This document shows, piece by piece, positions 25,053-34,400 of a DNA stretch of 64,000 nt (position 1 is the stretch's first letter; every line of letters begins with the position of its first letter). The stretch comes from JALZKA01 sp963786495 (lineage in GTDB: Bacteria > Actinomycetota > Thermoleophilia > Solirubrobacterales > 70-9). The stretch covers positions 1,364,001 to 1,428,000 of the forward strand of contig CAWAZL010000002.1 of the NCBI GenBank assembly GCA_963786495.1, written 5' to 3'. Both the position numbers and the translations under genes were made by a program. The notes under the pieces are model-generated. The model saw nothing but the letters and a program-made list of their open reading frames with translations, ran no database searches and had not been told where the DNA came from.

Positions 25053-25880
25053 CAGGTGAACATGCCGCCGAACTGACCGCCGGTCACGTTCAGCGTCTGG
25101 CCGTGGACGTAATTCGCGTGCTCGGTGCAAAGGAACAGCACCGGGCCTGCCGCTTCCTCGGGCGTTGCCGGGCGGCCGAACGGGATGATCATCGCCGCCA
25201 TTCCGCGCATCTGGTCCGGAATGCCGAGATCGATCTTCTCGCCGCCGCGTTCAATCGACTCCTGATTCTCCTTAGCCTGGGTGAGGCGCGTTTCGACGAA
25301 GCCGAATGCGACCGCGTTCACGTTGATCTTGTGCCCGCCCCACTCCTTGGCGAGCGTCTTGGTCATGCCGACGATCGCGGACTTGCCGGCCGAGTAGTTG
25401 ACCTGGCCGGCGTTGCCCATGGTGCCCGAGATGGACGAGATGTTCACGAGCTTCCGGAAGCGCTCGACGCCCTCCGCCTTCTCGGCCTTTGCGGCCTCGC
25501 GCCAATGGGGTGCGATCGCGCGGCAGAGCCTGAACGGAGCGACGGTGTGGATGTCGAGCATCGCCTGGAACTGCTCGTCGGTCATCTTGTGGGCGACTCC
25601 GTCCCACGTGTAGCCCGCGTTGTTCACGAGGATGTCGACCTCGCCGAACTCGTCGATCGCCTTCTTCACGAGTTCGTCCGGCACGCCCGGATCGGTCAGG
25701 TCGCCGGAGAAGACAGCGGTCTCACCGTCGATCTCAGACGCTGCCTGCTCAGCGACGTCGCCGTCGATGTCGTTGATGAGGACGCGCGCGCCCTCGCTCT
25801 ACAAAGAGCTCCGCCGTCGCGCGGCCGATGCCGCGGGCCGAGCCCGTGATGATCGCGTTCTTTCCTTCGAGAAGTCCCAT
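25052..25880 (-). CDS. SDR-family 3-oxoacyl reductase-like (FabG-like; one frameshift)
   Basis: NAD(P)H-dependent reductase of the short-chain family. From ATG 25880 it reads MGLLEGKNAIITGSARGIGR, then loses frame near 25796, where one extra base turns VEEGARVLI into a broken frame; deleting it restores the read into the intact part from 25684 (VDILVNNAGYTWDG). The active site is complete: NISSISG Ser, NYSAGKSAIVG Tyr and Lys. The repaired protein is about 275 residues, a normal length. The long insert AAKAEKAEGVERF between strand and Ser is seen in FabG4-like members. It is followed by the coupled RTX gene. Confidence 0.85.
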
Positions 25881-26022
25881 TGGTTTTGTGTGTCTCCTTG
25901 TTGTCCTGACTGAGGGGTCAGGAACCTATTCGATCGTTTGAAAAACGGCCTCAATGGGCATCGGAATGCGGTGCGGCGCCATCCGGCGAGCCGTGGATCA
26001 GACACAAGGGGTAAGTGACTCA

Positions 26023-26841
26023 ATGAAGTACCGCAAGATGATTTTGGCGGCGTGTGCCGTTGCTGCAACAGCACTCGCTCCCCAGGCTGCGCTCGCCGAC
26101 GACGGCGCCGAGATCCATCCGGGGGTCATGACCTTCACCAGTGGTGGTCAGTGCACTTCGAACTTCGTCTTTCGCGACGGCGCAGGCACCTACCTCGGGC
26201 AGGCCGCGCACTGTGCGAGCACTGGCGCCGCAACCGATACGAACGGGTGCGAGGCGGCGAGTCAGCCGCTTGGCACGCCGGTCGAGGTCGATGGCGCATC
26301 GCGCCCCGGCACGCTCGTGTACTCGTCCTGGATCACGATGCAGCAGAACGGCGAGACGAACGAGGACGCCTGCGCTTACAACGACTTCGCGTTGGTCAAG
26401 GTCGACCCTGCCGACGTCGCGAAGATTGACCCGACCGTTCCGCGTCTGGGCGGCCCGACGACGGTCGGCGGTTCCGGCGCAATGCTCGGAGACACGGTCT
26501 TCACCTACGGCAACTCTTCGCTGCGCCTAGGAATCAAGCAGCTGCGGCCGAAGCAGGGAATCGTCGTGACGAGCGAAGGGAGCGGCTGGAGCCGCACCGT
26601 CTACACCGTCACTCCCGGCATCCCCGGCGACTCCGGCTCAGGCTTCCTGAGCGACACCGGTCAGGCGATCGGCACGCTCTCGACAGTCGCGCTCGCACCG
26701 CTACCCGCGTCGAACGGCGTCGCGGACCTGAAGTCTGAGCTCGACTACATGCGGGCGAACAGCGGCTTCAGCGGCGTGCAACTGGTGCCAGGCACCCGAC
26801 CGTTCCGCGGCGACCTTCTGGGCGCGATTCTGGGCGGCTAA
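26023..26841 (+). CDS. secreted trypsin-like serine protease
   Basis: 272-residue S1-fold protease, exported. Signal peptide MKYRKMILAACAVAATALA ending ALA-DD. The catalytic triad is visible in order: His in GQAAHC, Asp in YNDFALVKVD and Ser in GIPGDSGSGFL. Cysteines near GGQCTSN and AHCAS fit the disulfide around the histidine. There is no propeptide longer than a few residues and no binding-module tail. The start ATG 26023 follows AAGGGGTAAG. The 3' end contains a GGTGCCAGGCACC sequence, one of a small family of palindromes. It converges on an acyl-CoA dehydrogenase gene. Confidence 0.88.
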   Translation: MKYRKMILAACAVAATALAPQAALADDGAEIHPGVMTFTSGGQCTSNFVFRDGAGTYLGQAAHCASTGAATDTNGCEAASQPLGTPVEVDGASRPGTLVYSSWITMQQNGETNEDACAYNDFALVKVDPADVAKIDPTVPRLGGPTTVGGSGAMLGDTVFTYGNSSLRLGIKQLRPKQGIVVTSEGSGWSRTVYTVTPGIPGDSGSGFLSDTGQAIGTLSTVALAPLPASNGVADLKSELDYMRANSGFSGVQLVPGTRPFRGDLLGAILGG

Positions 26842-26858
26842 CCGCCTTTCGCCGAACG

Positions 26859-26891
26859 CCCCGGTGCCAGGCACGGTGCCTGGCACCGGGG
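26859..26891. terminator. Perfect hairpin between convergent genes, probable bidirectional terminator
   Basis: CCCCGGTGCCAGGCA (26859-26873) and TGCCTGGCACCGGGG (26877-26891) form a perfect 15-bp stem with a CGG loop, in the 55 bp between the protease and the acyl-CoA dehydrogenase ends. There is no T tract. The core GGTGCCAGGCAC also occurs at 26784, inside the protease gene, so this may be a REP-like element used as a terminator. Confidence 0.65.
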
Positions 26892-26896
26892 GCGGT

Positions 26897-28135
26897 CTAG
26901 AGGCCCAGGCGTTTCCCCAGGATCTCCTTCATCACCTCGTCGGTGCCGCCGCCGATTGGGCCCAGGCGGAGGTCGCGGAGCGCGCGCTCGATGCCGTACT
27001 CGCGCATATAGCCGTAGCCCCCGTGGATCTGGAGGCACTCGTCGGCGACCTCGACGGCGGCGCGCTGGGTGAGGAGCTTGGCCTTCGTCACCTCGTCGAG
27101 GCCGGCGGTGATCGACGGGTGGCTCCAATCGCCACGCGCAACGGCCTCTCGGCGCTCAGCCTCTGGTTCGATGAAAGTGCGCAACGCGTGGTAGGTGAGC
27201 GCCCGCGAGGCTTCGAGCTTCACGCCCATCTCGGCGATCTTGTGGCGGAGGGCCTGGAAGCGGCCGATCGGGCGGCCGAACGCCTCGCGCTCGAGCGAGT
27301 AGGCGATCGTCACCTCCATCAGCCGGCGCATCGCGCCCACGGCGCCGAGCGCCATCAGTAGGCGCTCCCACTGGAAGTTGGCCATGATCAAATAGAAGCC
27401 GCCGTTCTCGGGGCCTAGGAGGTTCTCGGCGGGGACCTCGACGTCGGTGAAGGCGAGTTCGGCAGTGTCCGAGGCCTGCCATCCCATCTTCTCGAGCTTC
27501 CGCGTCACCTCGAAGCCCGGCATGTCCTTCTCTAAGAGGAGGAAGGAGATGCCGCCGTGGCCGCCCTCGGGCGTGGTCTTCACGGCGGTCACGACGAAGT
27601 CGGCGCGCACGCCGTTGGTGATGAAGGTCTTGGCACCGTTCACGCGGTAGCCGTCGGGCGTCTTGTCGGCGCGGGTGCGAATCCCGGCGACGTCCGAGCC
27701 GGCGCCGGGCTCGGTGATTCCAAGAGCGCCGATCTTCTCACCGGCGATCGCGGGGCGCAGGAAACGCTCGTGCTGGTCAGGGGTGCCGAACTTCCACACC
27801 GGCGGGGTCGCGATGCCCGTGTGGGCTCCCAAGCCGGCGCCGACGCCGCCGCCCGCTCCCGCGGCGGCCATCTCCTCGGACCAAACGGCGTCGTGGACGT
27901 AGTCGCCGCCCTGGCCGCCCAGCTCCTCGGGGTACTTGAGGCCGAGGAAGCCCAGCTCGGCCGCGCGCGTGTAGAGCTCGCGTGGAAACTCGCCGGCCTC
28001 GTCCCACTCGTCCACGTGCGGGGCGATCTCGGTCGAGACCCAGCGAGCGATCGTCTCGCGGAGCTGCTCGTGCTCGTCGGTGAATGGAGGCAGGAGCGCG
28101 CGCGCGCCCGAGTCCTTGACGACGGAGTCGCTCAT
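26897..28135 (-). CDS. acyl-CoA dehydrogenase
   Basis: FAD flavoenzyme that introduces the alpha-beta double bond in an acyl-CoA, 412 residues. FAD and substrate motifs are ITEPGAGSDVAGIRT and VNGAKTFITNG; the end reads QIHGGYGYMREYGIERALRD with GGGTDEVMKEI. The catalytic glutamate is placed as in isovaleryl- and long-chain dehydrogenases (helix-G motif QWERLLMALGA), not the medium-chain YEGT position. Start ATG 28135 is chosen from homology; in-frame sequence upstream is antisense to mscL. Divergent from mscL by 51 bp. Confidence 0.93.
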   Translation of the reverse strand: MSDSVVKDSGARALLPPFTDEHEQLRETIARWVSTEIAPHVDEWDEAGEFPRELYTRAAELGFLGLKYPEELGGQGGDYVHDAVWSEEMAAAGAGGGVGAGLGAHTGIATPPVWKFGTPDQHERFLRPAIAGEKIGALGITEPGAGSDVAGIRTRADKTPDGYRVNGAKTFITNGVRADFVVTAVKTTPEGGHGGISFLLLEKDMPGFEVTRKLEKMGWQASDTAELAFTDVEVPAENLLGPENGGFYLIMANFQWERLLMALGAVGAMRRLMEVTIAYSLEREAFGRPIGRFQALRHKIAEMGVKLEASRALTYHALRTFIEPEAERREAVARGDWSHPSITAGLDEVTKAKLLTQRAAVEVADECLQIHGGYGYMREYGIERALRDLRLGPIGGGTDEVMKEILGKRLGL

Positions 28136-28186
28136 CAGGAGCGCGATTCTGGCAGGAGGGCCAGCGCCGCGCGCGAAGGAGCGGGC

Positions 28187-28756
28187 ATGAGAGGAATCCT
28201 GAGCGGCTTCAAGGCCTTCGTCGTCCGTGGCAACCTGATCGAGCTCGCGGTTGCGTTCGTCATCGGCGCCGCCTTCGCGACGCTCATGCAGGCGCTGGTG
28301 GCAGACCTGGTCACGCCGATCGTGGCGGCGGTGTTCGGCGAGCCGAGCTTCGCGAACCTCTCGTTCACGATCAACGGCTCGGAGTTCCTGTACGGCCACT
28401 TCCTGAACGCGCTCATCACGTTCGTCTCGATCGCGGCCGCGGTCTACTCCGTCGTCTGCCGTCGTAGGCTGCCAGAACGAGCGTGCGAAGCTCCACGAGG
28501 GCCAGGGCCATCACGAGCGGTGGGGCGGGGCTACCGACACGGCCGTGGGACCCGGAGCGAAGCGCGTGCGAGGCACTGGCCTGTCTCGGCGTCGGAGTCT
28601 CCCGGTGGCGGCGCGAGGGCACGTGCGGGAAGGCTGCGCCTGTCTGCACGATCGGCCGAGTGCTCTACGCACTCCAGCATACGAGCGCGTGCGCTAGTAG
28701 CTGCGCGGAAGGCCGAGCGAGTGCTCGGCCACGTAGTTCAGGATCATCTCGCGTGA
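28187..28756 (+). pseudogene. mscL: mscL, large-conductance mechanosensitive channel (3' end disrupted)
   Basis: Residues 1-90 are a good MscL: an FKAFVVRGNLIELAVAFVIG first helix, FATLMQALVADLVTPIVAAV, and the second helix ALITFVSIAAAVY. ATG 28187 follows AAGGAGCGGG. After about 28456 the frame becomes arginine-rich nonsense that runs to 28756 and into the next gene's end. In another frame the same DNA reads NERAKLHEGQ and later SLPVAAR, reminiscent of the usual charged linker and zinc-ribbon tail of actinobacterial MscL. One or more frameshifts are therefore likely, from sequence error or decay. The region 28457-28693 holds nothing else I recognise. Confidence 0.7.
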
Positions 28757-29884
28757 CACAGGCGCGGTCCGCGCCAGGCGGGCGCCCCAGTACATGTCCG
28801 TCAGCCCGTACTCGAGCGCGAAGCCGTTGCCGCCGTGGACCTGGATCGTCTGGTCCACGCACTTGATCGCGGCTTCGGCCGCGGCGTACTTCGCCATATT
28901 CGCGGGCTCTCCAGCCGGCGCCCCCGCGTCGTAGAGCGCGGCGGCCTTTTGCGTCATGAGGCGGGCGAGCTCGAGTTCGATCTTCGCCTGAGCGAGCGGA
29001 TGGGACAGCCCCTGGTGGGCGCCGATCGGCGTGTCGCCCCAGACCTTTCGCTCGTTCGCGTAGGCCGAGGCGAGCTGAAGCGCGCGACGGCCTACGCCAT
29101 TTGAGATCGAGGCGCCCATGATCCGCTCGGGGTTGAGCCCGTCGAACGCGGCCTTTAGGCCCGCCGTCTCGGACTCGCCGACAACGCGGTTGGCCGGAAC
29201 CTCGACCCCGTCGAAGAAGAGCTGCCACTGCTTGTCGGAGGCCTTGACGGCGACCGGGATGAACTGCTTGTCGAGCCCTTCGGAATCGACGTCGACGAGC
29301 ATCAAAAGGGGGAGCCCAAGCGACCCGTCGTCCTCGCGCTTGCGGGCGATCACCAGGATCGCGTCGGCGTCCTCCACGCCGGAGATGTAGGTCTTCTGGC
29401 CCTTCAGGATGTACTTGTCGCCGTCCCGGGTCGCAGTGGTCGACAGGTTGTGCGAGTTGGTGCCGGCATCAGGCTCGGTGATCGCAAACGCGACCTTCGT
29501 GGTGCCTGCAGCAATGGGGGGAAGCCATTCCTCGCGCTGCGCCTCGGTGCCGTGGCGGGCGATGATCGAGCCGACGATCGCGGGGGAGACCACGATCAAG
29601 AGCAGCGAGCATCCGGCGGCCGAGATCTCCTCGCCGACGGCCTGGAGGGCGTGCATGCCGAGCCCGCCCCCGCCGTAGCGCTCGGGCAGGTTGACGCCGA
29701 GATAGCCCTTCTCGGCGAGCGCGTTCCAGAGCTCGGTGGGCGGCTCGTCGGCCTCGATGATCCGCCGGTGGTAGTCCGGCCCACCGAAGGACTCGCAGAT
29801 GCCGCGAACGGCGGCCCGGATCGCGACCTCCTCGTCGGTCGGGACGATGGGAAGCGCAACTGATCGGTCAGTGGCGATAGCCAT
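28694..29884 (-). CDS. acyl-CoA dehydrogenase (atypical C-terminus)
   Basis: FAD acyl-CoA dehydrogenase, 396 residues: AITEPDAGTNSHNLSTTA, LKGQKTYISGVEDAD, and helix G LNPERIMGASISNGVG with the glutamate at the isovaleryl/long-chain position. The C-terminal GTxEI motif is replaced by ARTAPVSREMILNYVAE, unlike its two neighbours, so substrate or role may differ. A palindrome-like sequence, ACTGATCGGTCAGT, lies in its first codons (29859-29872). It is 52 bp downstream of the next dehydrogenase on the same strand; a small hairpin (29898-29911) sits in the gap. Confidence 0.92.
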   Translation of the reverse strand: MAIATDRSVALPIVPTDEEVAIRAAVRGICESFGGPDYHRRIIEADEPPTELWNALAEKGYLGVNLPERYGGGGLGMHALQAVGEEISAAGCSLLLIVVSPAIVGSIIARHGTEAQREEWLPPIAAGTTKVAFAITEPDAGTNSHNLSTTATRDGDKYILKGQKTYISGVEDADAILVIARKREDDGSLGLPLLMLVDVDSEGLDKQFIPVAVKASDKQWQLFFDGVEVPANRVVGESETAGLKAAFDGLNPERIMGASISNGVGRRALQLASAYANERKVWGDTPIGAHQGLSHPLAQAKIELELARLMTQKAAALYDAGAPAGEPANMAKYAAAEAAIKCVDQTIQVHGGNGFALEYGLTDMYWGARLARTAPVSREMILNYVAEHSLGLPRSY

Positions 29885-29936
29885 ATTTATCCCTTGAGGG
29901 GCTTTAGCCCCGAAAGCAGCAGGTGTCGGTGGTTTT

Positions 29937-31145
29937 TCATAGCCCGTACGAGCGGCCGATGACCTCGAGCATGATCTCGTCCGTGCCCGCGCCGATGCGG
30001 TTGAGCCGCTGGTCGCGGAAGGCGCGTTCGATCTCGTACTCCTTCATGTAGCCGTAGCCGCCCATGATCTGGATGCACTCGTCCGCCACCTCGTGGCAGA
30101 CGCGCGAGGCGTAGAGCTTCGCCATCGAGATCTCGCGGACGGGGTACTCGCCGTTCGCGAAGCGCCACGCGACCGTGTGGGTGAGCTGCTTGGCGGCTTC
30201 GATCTTCATCGCCATCTCGGCGAACTTGTGGCGGATGACCTGGAAGCGCCCGATCGCGCGGCCGAATGCCTCGCGCTCCTTGGCGTACTCCAGCGTGCGC
30301 TCGAACATGCGCTCCGCGCCCGCGTAACCGCCCGCGGCGCCGACCAGACGCTCGCCCTGGAGCTCCCAGGAGATGTGGTAGAAGCCCTTGCCCTCCTCGC
30401 CAAGGACCGAGTCGGCCGGGACCCGGACGTTGTCGAAAGCGAGCTCGCCAGTGTCCGAGGCGTGCATGCCCATCTTCTCGAGCTCGGCCGAGATCTTAAA
30501 ACCGGGAACGTGGTTGCCCTCGTCGTCCTTCAGATCGATCAGCATCAGCGTGATGCCGGCGTGGCCCGCGTCCGGATCGGTCTTGGTGACCAGGACGCAG
30601 AAGTCGGCGCGCGGCCCGTTCGTGATGAACGTCTTCGAGCCGTTGATGAGGTAGTCGTCGCCGTCGCGGATCGCTGTCGTGCGGATCCCAGCGACATCCG
30701 AGCCAGCGCCCGGCTCGGTGATGCCGAGGCAGCCGACCTTGTCGCCGGCGATGCCCGGCACCAGGTAGCGCTGCTTTTGCTCCTCGGTCCCCAGCATGTG
30801 GATTGGAGGGAGGACCATGTCGGTCTGGACCGCGAAGCCCATGTTCGTCCCGCCCGAGCCCGAGTACGAGAGGCACTCGGCGCGGATCAGCGAGTAGTAG
30901 TAGTCGCCGCCCTGCCCGCCGTACTCCTCGGGAAAGCAGAGGCCCAGAAAGCCCAGGCCCCCCGCGCGCTTCATGACCTCGGTTGGCCAGTAGGTGTCCT
31001 CCCACTCATTTCGGTGCGGATGCATCTCCTTCTTGACCCACGCGGACATCGAATCACGCAGGTCGAGGTGCTCCTGCGTGTAGATGAGGTGCGCCCGCTG
31101 CGCGTTGTGCTCGGGCTTGATGACAGTCGAATCGGCGGTTGCCAA
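29937..31145 (-). CDS. acyl-CoA dehydrogenase
   Basis: FAD acyl-CoA dehydrogenase of 402 residues. Motifs: ITEPGAGSDVAGIRTTAIRD, INGSKTFITNGPRADF, helix G WELQGERLVGAAGGYAG with the catalytic Glu, and QIMGGYGYMKEYEIERAFRD with GAGTDEIMLEVIG. The start has GAGGGAGGAG just upstream. First gene of a two-dehydrogenase operon. A TACTTCCTACT motif lies 36 bp upstream of its ATG and recurs before the acyl-CoA operon at 42760. Branched- or long-chain acyl substrates are likely. Confidence 0.94.
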   Translation of the reverse strand: MATADSTVIKPEHNAQRAHLIYTQEHLDLRDSMSAWVKKEMHPHRNEWEDTYWPTEVMKRAGGLGFLGLCFPEEYGGQGGDYYYSLIRAECLSYSGSGGTNMGFAVQTDMVLPPIHMLGTEEQKQRYLVPGIAGDKVGCLGITEPGAGSDVAGIRTTAIRDGDDYLINGSKTFITNGPRADFCVLVTKTDPDAGHAGITLMLIDLKDDEGNHVPGFKISAELEKMGMHASDTGELAFDNVRVPADSVLGEEGKGFYHISWELQGERLVGAAGGYAGAERMFERTLEYAKEREAFGRAIGRFQVIRHKFAEMAMKIEAAKQLTHTVAWRFANGEYPVREISMAKLYASRVCHEVADECIQIMGGYGYMKEYEIERAFRDQRLNRIGAGTDEIMLEVIGRSYGL

Positions 31146-31416
31146 GGGGGCTCCTCCCTCAAAGTGGAAAGCGAAGAGTACTACTTCCTACTTTTGGCCG
31201 CGTGATCACGATCTTGCAATTTCGACCGCACTGGCTGGACGACCAGGCAAGAGGGTGGTAGCGTCCCCGAAACGAGGTAGAAGAACCAGGTAAAACGAGC
31301 CTGATCGTTACCTGCTTGAACTTGATGAGGCGAATGAACTGAAAATCGAGCAGGACGCATTGCGCCGAGGGTGAAGCGTCCCGGCAACGTGGAAACCGAG
31401 GATAGGGGTAGTCATC
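31146..31416. promoter_or_regulatory. Divergent intergenic region between acyl-CoA dehydrogenase and DUF11 operons
   Basis: 271 bp, AT-richer than its surroundings. On the dehydrogenase side, TACTTCCTACT (31182-31192) matches TACTTCGTACT upstream of the hydratase gene at 42760 in 10 of 11 bases. On the DUF11 side no clear -35/-10 pair was assigned; ATAGGGGTAGTCATC lies just before the start at 31417. No small gene is convincing here. Confidence 0.4.
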
Positions 31417-34400
31417 GTGAGTAGGGCTTGGTCGCACCGCGGATTCGTGCATGGATCGATCTTGGGGGCAGCGGTTTCGCTCCTCGCCATCCTCCAGCCG
31501 GCTCCTCCTGTCGCTCAGGCTCAAGGGCCCGCCCCATGCAACGAGTACCTCAGCCCGGGCTCGCACGTCTTCGAGGTCCCGAACGGGGTCACGTCGATCA
31601 CGGCCGAAGTCTTCGGCGCGCAGGGCGGCGACGTCCTCGGAACCAGCGTCCAGTTTGGTACGCCCGGACTCGGTGGAGGCGTTACCGGCGTGCAGATTCC
31701 GGTCACCCCCGGGGAGCTCCTCGAGGTACGCGTAGGTGGTCGAGGATTCGACAGCTCGGGCGCCAGCTCCCCTGCGCCTCCCGGTGGCTTCAACGGCGGC
31801 GGCGACGGCAAGGTCGGCTCCGCCCATACGTCGACGAGCGGCGGCGGCGCCTCGCAGATCAATCGCGGCAGCACCATTCTCGTGATCGCAGGCGGTGGCG
31901 GTGGCGCCGCGCACGGAGGCAACGGCGGCGATGGTGGACTCACCGGGACGAACGGGACGAAGCATGCCGGTTCGACTGCCGGCTCGACTCCCGGCTTGTC
32001 CGGCGGCAACGGCGGTGCAGGTGGCGACGGTAACCCCACGCCACTTCAGGACGGCGGCGACGGCACGGCCGCTTCCGGCGGTACGGCCGGCCAGGGCGGC
32101 GACGGCGGAGGGAGCGTGGCCACCCCTCCTGTTGACGGAGGCGGCGGTGGCGGAGGCGGCTTTGTCGGCGGTGGCGGCGGCGGCGCTGGACCCGGCAACG
32201 GCGGCACGGGAGGCGGAGGCGGCTCCAGCTTCGATTCGACCGGGACCGGGACCTTCGGGACCGGCGTTCGGACGGGCGATGGACTGGTCACGATCTCATA
32301 CGACTGCTCGCAGATTCCTGCGCCGCCTGAGGCTTGTGTCACGTTCGACGATGCAGGCACGTTCAACTTTGTAGTACCGGACGGGCTGACCGAGCTTCAA
32401 GCGACCGTGTTTGGAGCCGAGGGCGGAAGCGTTACCGCAAATCCGGCTGCCACCTCCTCTCCCGGCGGCCTCGGCGGCGGAGCCGAGGGCCTGCCGATTT
32501 CCGTGACTCCTGGGGAGACTCTCACCCTCGAAGTCGGCGGCGAAGGTGGCGATACCTCGGCACTTGCCGGCGGCAGCGGCGGCTCGAACGGCGGCGGAAA
32601 CGGCAGCGCCGCTTCCGGCGGAACTGCCATCGGCGGCGCCGGTGGCGGCGGCGCTTCGGAAATCCGTCGGGGCGCCACCCAGCTAGTCATCGGCGCCGGT
32701 GGCGGTGGCGGTGGCCGGAACACTGCCGGCGGCGGCGACGGCGGACGGGTCGGCGAGAACGGGGGCGCATTCACCGGTCTGGTCGGCGTGGCAAGCTCGG
32801 GCTTCGCCGGGGGCCTTGGAGGTCAGGGCGGCGGTAACCCGCCGATCGACGGCGGTGACGGAAGTGCCGGCCAAGGCGGCAACGGTGGAGTTCCCACTGC
32901 GGCGATCACCAATGGCGCCGGCGGCGGAGGCGCAGGAGCGATCGGCGGCGGCGGCGGCGGCGGGAACGGCGCCGGTGCCGGCGGTGGCGGATCTTCCGAT
33001 CACTCGCTTGGGAACGTGCCGGTCACCTGGCGCCAAGGCGTCGAGGCGGGCGATGGCCGCATCGAGCTCGCGTTCGACTGTGCCGACGTCGGCATCACCA
33101 AGGACGCCGCGATGGTCGACGCGGACACGATCGAGTACACGGTCGAAGTCGAGAACTTCGGCCCGAACGACGCCACCGGCGTGACCGTGACCGATCCGCT
33201 TCCGAACGGGGTCACGTACGTCTCCGACGACTGCGGCGGCGTGAACGACCAGAATGGCTGGACCTGGGACGTGGGCGATCTCGCAGACGGCGCGACGGAC
33301 ACGTGCACCCTCACACTGACGGCCGATGGCCCCGGCCAGATCGACAACACGGCGACGGTCGACCTGGATCAGATCGACCTCGAGCCGGACAACAACGAGG
33401 ACGACGCCACCGTGACCGTGCCTGAGTCGGACCTTGCGATCACCAAGACAGCCGACGCTGGCCCATTCAGCGCCGGCGACAACGTGACCTTCACGCTTGC
33501 CGTGACCAACAACGGCCCTGACGATGCCACCGGCGTAGTCGTCACCGACGACCTTCCCTCGAGCTTGACGCTCGTCTCTGCGACGCCCGACCAGGGCAGT
33601 TGCGGAAACACCGACCCGCTTTCCTGCGCGCTCGGCAGCATCGCAAACGGCGCGACCGTGGAGATCGAAGTCGTCGCGACGGTCGGCGCCGATCAGGCCG
33701 GCGAAGAGATTGAGAACGAAGCCTGCGTCGCAGGGGACCAGTTCGACACGACCGCCGCCAATGACTGTGGCTCAGACACGATCGACGTCGAGCCCGAGGC
33801 CGACCTCGCGATCACGAAGGTCGCCGAAGCGGGCCCGTTTGCGGCGGGCGACAACGTCACCTACACCCTTACGGTCACTAACAACGGCCCGAACGACGCC
33901 ACATCCGTAGATGTTCTCGACGATCTGCCGGACTCGCTCACGCTCGTATCGGCGACGCCCGACCAGGGCACCTGCGGCAACACGGATCCGTTGACCTGTG
34001 ACCTGGGCAATATCGCCAACGGCGCTTCGGTCGAGATTGAGCTCATCGTGACGATCGACTCCGACCAGCAGGGGAACTCGATCGACAACACCGCGTCCGT
34101 CGATGGTGCCGAAGAAGATCCTGACCCGACGAACGACGAGGACGAGGAGACCATCGACGTCGATCCCGAAGCCGATCTCTCGATCGAGAAGACGGCCGAT
34201 GCCGGCACCTACTTCGCCGGTGACAACGTGACCTTCACCCTCGCCGTGACCAACAACGGCCCGAACGACGCGACCAACGTTGAGGTCACCGATGACCTGC
34301 CGGGCTCGCTGACGCTGGTCTCGGCGACGCCGGACCAGGGCACCTGTGGCAATACTGATCCGCTCTCTTGCGACCTGGGCACCATCGCCGACGGCGCCAC

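Noticed and set aside
28457..28693. Structured RNA gene (tRNA, tmRNA, SRP or RNase P RNA) after mscL
   Set aside because: No T-loop, no conserved core of any of these RNAs on either strand; fragments fit a frameshifted mscL tail better.
31510..33080. PE_PGRS-type mycobacterial protein
   Set aside because: Glycine-rich loops are similar in style, but there is no PE domain and the protein has a classical signal peptide and DUF11 stalk.
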